Assembly (NCBI GenBank): GCA_001790855.1
Contig: MGDH01000013.1
Coordinates: forward strand, 1 to 7,783
Length of the DNA stretch: 7,783 nucleotides
Direction of reading: 5' to 3'
Origin: Candidatus Schekmanbacteria bacterium RIFCSPLOWO2_02_FULL_38_14
GTDB lineage: Bacteria > Schekmanbacteria > GWA2-38-11
In this document: positions 4,967-7,783 of the stretch, one piece after another
How positions within the stretch are numbered: the stretch's first letter is position 1
Layout: the number at the start of each line of letters is the position of its first letter
Notes under the pieces: generated by a model
Told to the model about the DNA's origin: nothing
Seen by the model: the letters and a program-made list of their open reading frames with translations, nothing else
The model's database searches: none
Position numbers and translations under genes: made by a program

Positions 4967-7012
4967 TTATCTGAAAATCAAATAAAGGCTTACAAAAATA
5001 AATATTCCTGAAAGCATGATAAAAGCATATGTAGTTACAAACCCTGATTGCAGTTTCTTTCCTGCACGGCTGCTTGCTTTCACAATATATCCAATGCCGT
5101 TAACAGCACCATCAACAACATATTCATCCCACAGAAAGGAAAGAAAACTCGAACCAAGCGTGAAACCTGCTACCCCGTTGACAACTCCGTCAACACCCTT
5201 TTCATCCCATTTCCAAAGCCTTCTGGAAAAATTCTTGCATGGATTTATGATTATCTTCTCATAAATTTCATCAACATAATATTTATTAAGAAGTAGCTTA
5301 TAAACAGATGAATATTTATTCTTAAAATTCTCAGCAATATGAGGAGAGATTATATAAAGTTTTTTTGCAAGAAGCATTCCTCCAATTGCTACAAGAACCG
5401 AGACTACCATCAGCGTCACTTCAAGACCAAATTTCTCATGCCCTCCGCTGTGAGGGGAATGATGTTCTCCGAAAATTGGAGAAAGAAAATTGTGGAACAG
5501 GTTTGCCCCCGGAATAAGAGGAATCCCGATAAACCCTCCAACAAGCGAGAATCCTCCAAGAATAGCAAGGGGTATTGTTATGTTGCTAGGGGATTCATGG
5601 AGGTGGTGCATTGCCTCGCGTGAAACACGTGAAGTGCCTCTGAAAACCATATTGACAAGCCGGAACATATAAAAGGAGGTCATGAATGCTGATGTTGCTC
5701 CTATGCCCCAGAGTATAAATCTGAGGTTGCCAAGCTGCTCTGCTGTAAAAGCCTTAAAAAGTATTTCATCCTTGCTGAAAAATCCTGCAAAGGGAGGAAT
5801 ACCTGCAATTGCAAGAGTTGCAAAAAGGAATGTCCAGTAGGTTCTTGGCATATGGCTCTTTAAATCTCCCATGTTTCTTATATCCTGCTCTCCGCTCAGG
5901 GCGTGAATAATGCTTCCTGAACCAAGGAAAAGACAGGCTTTGAAAAATCCGTGAGTCAGAAGATGAAAAATCCCTGCCCCGTATGCACCGACTCCGCACC
6001 CAAGAAACATATACCCGAGCTGGCTCACTGTTGAGTATGCCAGCACTTTCTTTATATCGTTCTGAACAAGCCCTATTGAGGCTGAAAAAATAGCTGTCGC
6101 TGCGCCGACAAAAGCCACAACAGCAAGTGAAAAAGGAGCAAGTTCAAAAAGATGATTGCATCTTGCCACCATATAGACACCGGCTGTAACCATTGTAGCA
6201 GCGTGGATGAGCGCGCTGACCGGTGTGGGACCTTCCATCGCGTCAGGAAGCCAGACATAGAGTGGTATCTGTGCAGATTTTCCGATTGCACCCACAAAAA
6301 GAGAGAGCGTAATAACTGTAACAAAAGTAAATCCGAAAATGGAAGTGGTTTTTAGAAGGAGGTCCTTGTGCTGTTCAATGGAACTGAAAACATCTGTATA
6401 GTCAACTGTGCCGAACACATAAAATATTGCCATCACAGCAAGGACAAAACCAAAGTCACCAATCCTGTTAACAATAAAAGCCTTTTTACCGGCATCAGCA
6501 GCAGATTTTTTTGTAAAGTAATAACCTATTAACAAATATGAACACAACCCGACTCCTTCCCATCCAACAAACATCAGGAGGAAGTTGTTGCCAAGTATCA
6601 GAATGAGCATTGAAAACATGAAAAGATTAAGATAAGTGAAAAAGCGGTAATATCCTTCCTCTCCATGCATATATCCTGTTGAATAGATATGTATGAGCAT
6701 TCCTACAAATGTCACAAGGAAAAGCATCACACAGGAAAGCGGGTCAATCTGGAAACCAACTTCTGTCTTGAAATCAGAAGCAACTATCCAGTCAAAAAGC
6801 GTAAGCTCAAAGATATGGTTATGAGGAGGATTTAAAAAGATAAAATTTGCAATAACCCACAAAGCAACTGCACAGGATAAAATCACTGCACCGCATGCAA
6901 CTGTATGAATCATCTTTTCTTTTTTTCTGTAACTGGGAATCAGCAACCCCAAAACTCCGTTTATCAGAGATCCAAGCGCAGGAAACAGGGGAACTAAGAA
7001 TATTAATTCCAT
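4967..7012 (-). CDS. nuoL: NADH-quinone oxidoreductase subunit L (distal antiporter-like subunit with lateral helix)
   Basis: NuoL is the distal proton-channel subunit of complex I; its long amphipathic lateral helix braces NuoM and NuoN. The protein is 681 residues; family members commonly run 610-700. Key residues are Glu152 in MFVGWEGVGLCSYLLIGYYF, Lys245 in GAIGKSAQIPLYVWLPDAMEGPTPVSALIHAATMVTAG, Lys358 in HGFFKACLFLGSGS and Lys414 in FFSKDEI. Glu152, Lys245 and Lys414 match E. coli Glu144, Lys229 and Lys399. The C-terminal part (about 560-650) contains NKYYVDEIYEKIIINP and two similar units, WDEKGVDGVVNGVAG (602-616) and WDEYVVDGAVNGIGY (628-642). A final membrane helix follows at about 660-680. 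The ATG at 7012 has only a weak purine-rich GAGAAG directly upstream and AGGA farther off. Repeat-filled spacers of 106 and 161 bases separate it from nuoK and nuoM. Confidence 0.97.
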   Translation of the reverse strand: MELIFLVPLFPALGSLINGVLGLLIPSYRKKEKMIHTVACGAVILSCAVALWVIANFIFLNPPHNHIFELTLFDWIVASDFKTEVGFQIDPLSCVMLFLVTFVGMLIHIYSTGYMHGEEGYYRFFTYLNLFMFSMLILILGNNFLLMFVGWEGVGLCSYLLIGYYFTKKSAADAGKKAFIVNRIGDFGFVLAVMAIFYVFGTVDYTDVFSSIEQHKDLLLKTTSIFGFTFVTVITLSLFVGAIGKSAQIPLYVWLPDAMEGPTPVSALIHAATMVTAGVYMVARCNHLFELAPFSLAVVAFVGAATAIFSASIGLVQNDIKKVLAYSTVSQLGYMFLGCGVGAYGAGIFHLLTHGFFKACLFLGSGSIIHALSGEQDIRNMGDLKSHMPRTYWTFLFATLAIAGIPPFAGFFSKDEILFKAFTAEQLGNLRFILWGIGATSAFMTSFYMFRLVNMVFRGTSRVSREAMHHLHESPSNITIPLAILGGFSLVGGFIGIPLIPGANLFHNFLSPIFGEHHSPHSGGHEKFGLEVTLMVVSVLVAIGGMLLAKKLYIISPHIAENFKNKYSSVYKLLLNKYYVDEIYEKIIINPCKNFSRRLWKWDEKGVDGVVNGVAGFTLGSSFLSFLWDEYVVDGAVNGIGYIVKASSRAGKKLQSGFVTTYAFIMLSGIFIFVSLYLIFR

Positions 7013-7044
7013 CTTCTCTTTTATCCTTTCAATTTTTCTAAACG

Positions 7045-7113
7045 TGGGGTTAGAAACCCCAGCCTATCGACCTGTCTGCCGACAGGCAGGTAAGCAGGAC
7101 ATTCTTGTCCCGC
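7045..7113. repeat. Tandem row of three hairpins in the nuoK-nuoL spacer
   Basis: Hairpin one is TGGGGTT (7045-7051)/AACCCCA (7055-7061) with a three-base loop. Hairpin two is the near-perfect palindrome at 7071-7090, CCTGTCTGCC then GACAGGCAGG, which differs at two positions from the core at 4861-4880 in the nuoL-nuoM spacer. Hairpin three is GC-A-GGACA (7094-7100 plus 7101)/TGTCC-C-GC (7107-7113) with loop TTCT and one mismatch. Together they take up most of the 106-base gap. In the operon transcript they would form a compact structured leader in front of nuoL. Confidence 0.75.
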
Positions 7114-7118
7114 AAATT

Positions 7119-7421
7119 TTATCCTTTCAATAAACTATAATCATCAATATTAATGCTGTTCTTGTTTCTGTACATTGAGATAATGATAGCAAGCCCAATG
7201 GCTGCCTCAGAAGCAGCTACTGTTATTATCATAATTGCAAAAATCTGGCCTGTTACAGAACCAAAATAATATGAAAAGGCAATAAAGTTAATAGCTGCTG
7301 AATTGAGCATTAGCTCAATTGACATCAGGATTAAAATTGCATTCTTTCTTGTAAGAACTCCAACTGCGCCAACAATAAAAAGCACTGCACTTAAATAAAG
7401 ATACCAATTCAACGGAATCAA
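7119..7421 (-). CDS. nuoK: NADH-quinone oxidoreductase subunit K
   Basis: NuoK is a three-helix membrane-arm subunit joining the quinone/NuoH end of complex I to the antiporter-like subunits; its buried glutamates carry the proton path between channels. The protein is exactly 100 residues, like E. coli NuoK. Glu36 in MSIELMLNSAAIN and Glu72 in VAASEAAIGLAI sit at the same positions as the essential E. coli residues. The start is a TTG (7421..7419), supported by GGAG at 7432..7429 with a seven-base spacer and by the typical N-terminus IPLNWYLYLSAVLF. It follows nuoJ after a 105-base gap occupied by an inverted repeat and precedes nuoL. Confidence 0.96.
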   Translation of the reverse strand: MIPLNWYLYLSAVLFIVGAVGVLTRKNAILILMSIELMLNSAAINFIAFSYYFGSVTGQIFAIMIITVAASEAAIGLAIIISMYRNKNSINIDDYSLLKG

Positions 7422-7443
7422 TTTACTACTCCTATCTTAAATT

Positions 7444-7518
7444 GATTACACAGATTTTAAAAAGATTACTCAGATTTTTTAATATAATCTGTGCAATCTG
7501 AATTTAATCTTTGTAGTC
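7444..7518. repeat. Nested inverted repeat of 20-base units in the nuoJ-nuoK spacer
   Basis: Two direct units, GATTACACAGATT (7444-7456) and GATTACTCAGATT (7464-7476), are spaced 20 bases apart. They are mirrored by two inverted units ending AATCTGTGCAATC and AATCTTTGTAGTC (about 7486-7518) with the same 20-base period. The whole is a long imperfect palindrome with arms of about 33 bases and a short AT-rich centre. It occupies most of the gap between nuoJ and nuoK but leaves the nuoK ribosome binding site free. Confidence 0.78.
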
Positions 7519-7526
7519 ACAATAAA

Positions 7527-7783
7527 TTAAATCTTCCTTTTACTCAGGACAATTGCTCCAATCATTGCAACAAGCAGCACTAATGAAACAAGCTCAAACG
7601 GAAAAAGAAATTTTGTATAAAGAACAGTGCCAATCTGCTCTGTATTGCCCATAATGGAAGTCTCTGCTGCCTTTTCGCTGACTCCATGCCTGTAAGTTGC
7701 TCCAAGAAAAATCAGAATAAATTCCAAAAACAAAAATATTCCAACAACAGTAGCAACAACCTTGAACTCTTTTGAATGTTTGC
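7527..7783 (-). CDS. nuoJ: NADH-quinone oxidoreductase subunit J, C-terminal half (5' end outside window)
   Basis: NuoJ is a five-helix membrane-arm subunit of complex I. The frame is open from the window edge to a TAA at 7529..7527, giving 84 complete codons of the C-terminal half of a protein usually about 165-170 residues long. Visible features are one membrane segment (VVATVVGIFLFLEFILIFLG), a polar loop with ETSIMGNTEQIGTVLYTKF, and the diagnostic last helix LFPFELVSLVLLVAMIGAIVLSKRK. An internal TTG at 7733 is not the start, because the frame continues upstream with family-like sequence. Its position immediately upstream of nuoK is the standard order. Confidence 0.95.
   Translation of the reverse strand, partial: KHSKEFKVVATVVGIFLFLEFILIFLGATYRHGVSEKAAETSIMGNTEQIGTVLYTKFLFPFELVSLVLLVAMIGAIVLSKRKI

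Noticed and set aside
5016-5672. Several overlapping plus-strand reading frames inside nuoL
   Set aside because: They overlap each other in different frames opposite conserved NuoL sequence, as expected of chance open frames.
5766-6324. Two minus-strand frames inside nuoL
   Set aside because: They are shifted readings of the conserved NuoL frame, Ser/Arg/Leu-rich, and show no recognisable domain.
7045-7113. Rho-independent terminator between nuoK and nuoL
   Set aside because: None of the three stems is followed by a run of U in the minus-strand transcript, and the operon clearly continues.
7444-7518. Possible CRISPR array between nuoJ and nuoK
   Set aside because: There are only two direct units with seven-base spacing and they are mirrored as an inverted repeat; no spacer-repeat pattern or cas gene is present.

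Overview
The window reads as chromosomal DNA of a free-living Gram-negative bacterium with modest GC content. The evidence is a proton-pumping NADH:quinone oxidoreductase operon, an RlpA-type lipoprotein with a SPOR domain (both envelope markers), and spacers full of short palindromic repeats of the kind common in environmental genomes. The sequence does not fix the phylum. All supported genes lie on the minus strand, so transcription runs from high to low coordinates.

Region 7783 to 1465 is the distal half of a complex I operon in the canonical order nuoJ (5' end outside the window), nuoK, nuoL, nuoM, nuoN. These encode membrane-arm subunits: NuoL, NuoM and NuoN are the three antiporter-like proton channels, and NuoJ and NuoK link them to the quinone/NuoH module. 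The key charged residues of K, L, M and N are present, so the complex looks functional. Each junction carries its own palindromic repeat: a nested inverted repeat between J and K, a row of three hairpins between K and L, a cloverleaf-like element between L and M, and two elements inside the 3' end of nuoM. The nuoM elements are translated into an unusual tail of about 95 residues.

Region 1464 to 1195 holds a 24-codon gene for a Lys/Ala-rich, histone-tail-like peptide. It has its own sigma70-like promoter, a GGAGG ribosome binding site and a strong intrinsic terminator that probably also ends the nuo operon.

Region 1103 to 1 is one uninterrupted reading frame. It joins a small membrane domain with a DxDH/HxxxD-type metal-site pattern to an RlpA lytic transglycosylase-like protein (lipobox, double-psi beta-barrel, SPOR). 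No ATG, GTG or TTG precedes the first domain. The best-placed initiation codon is ATA, seven bases after an AGG Shine-Dalgarno core. I see no defence system, CRISPR array, tRNA, rRNA or insertion-sequence transposase.
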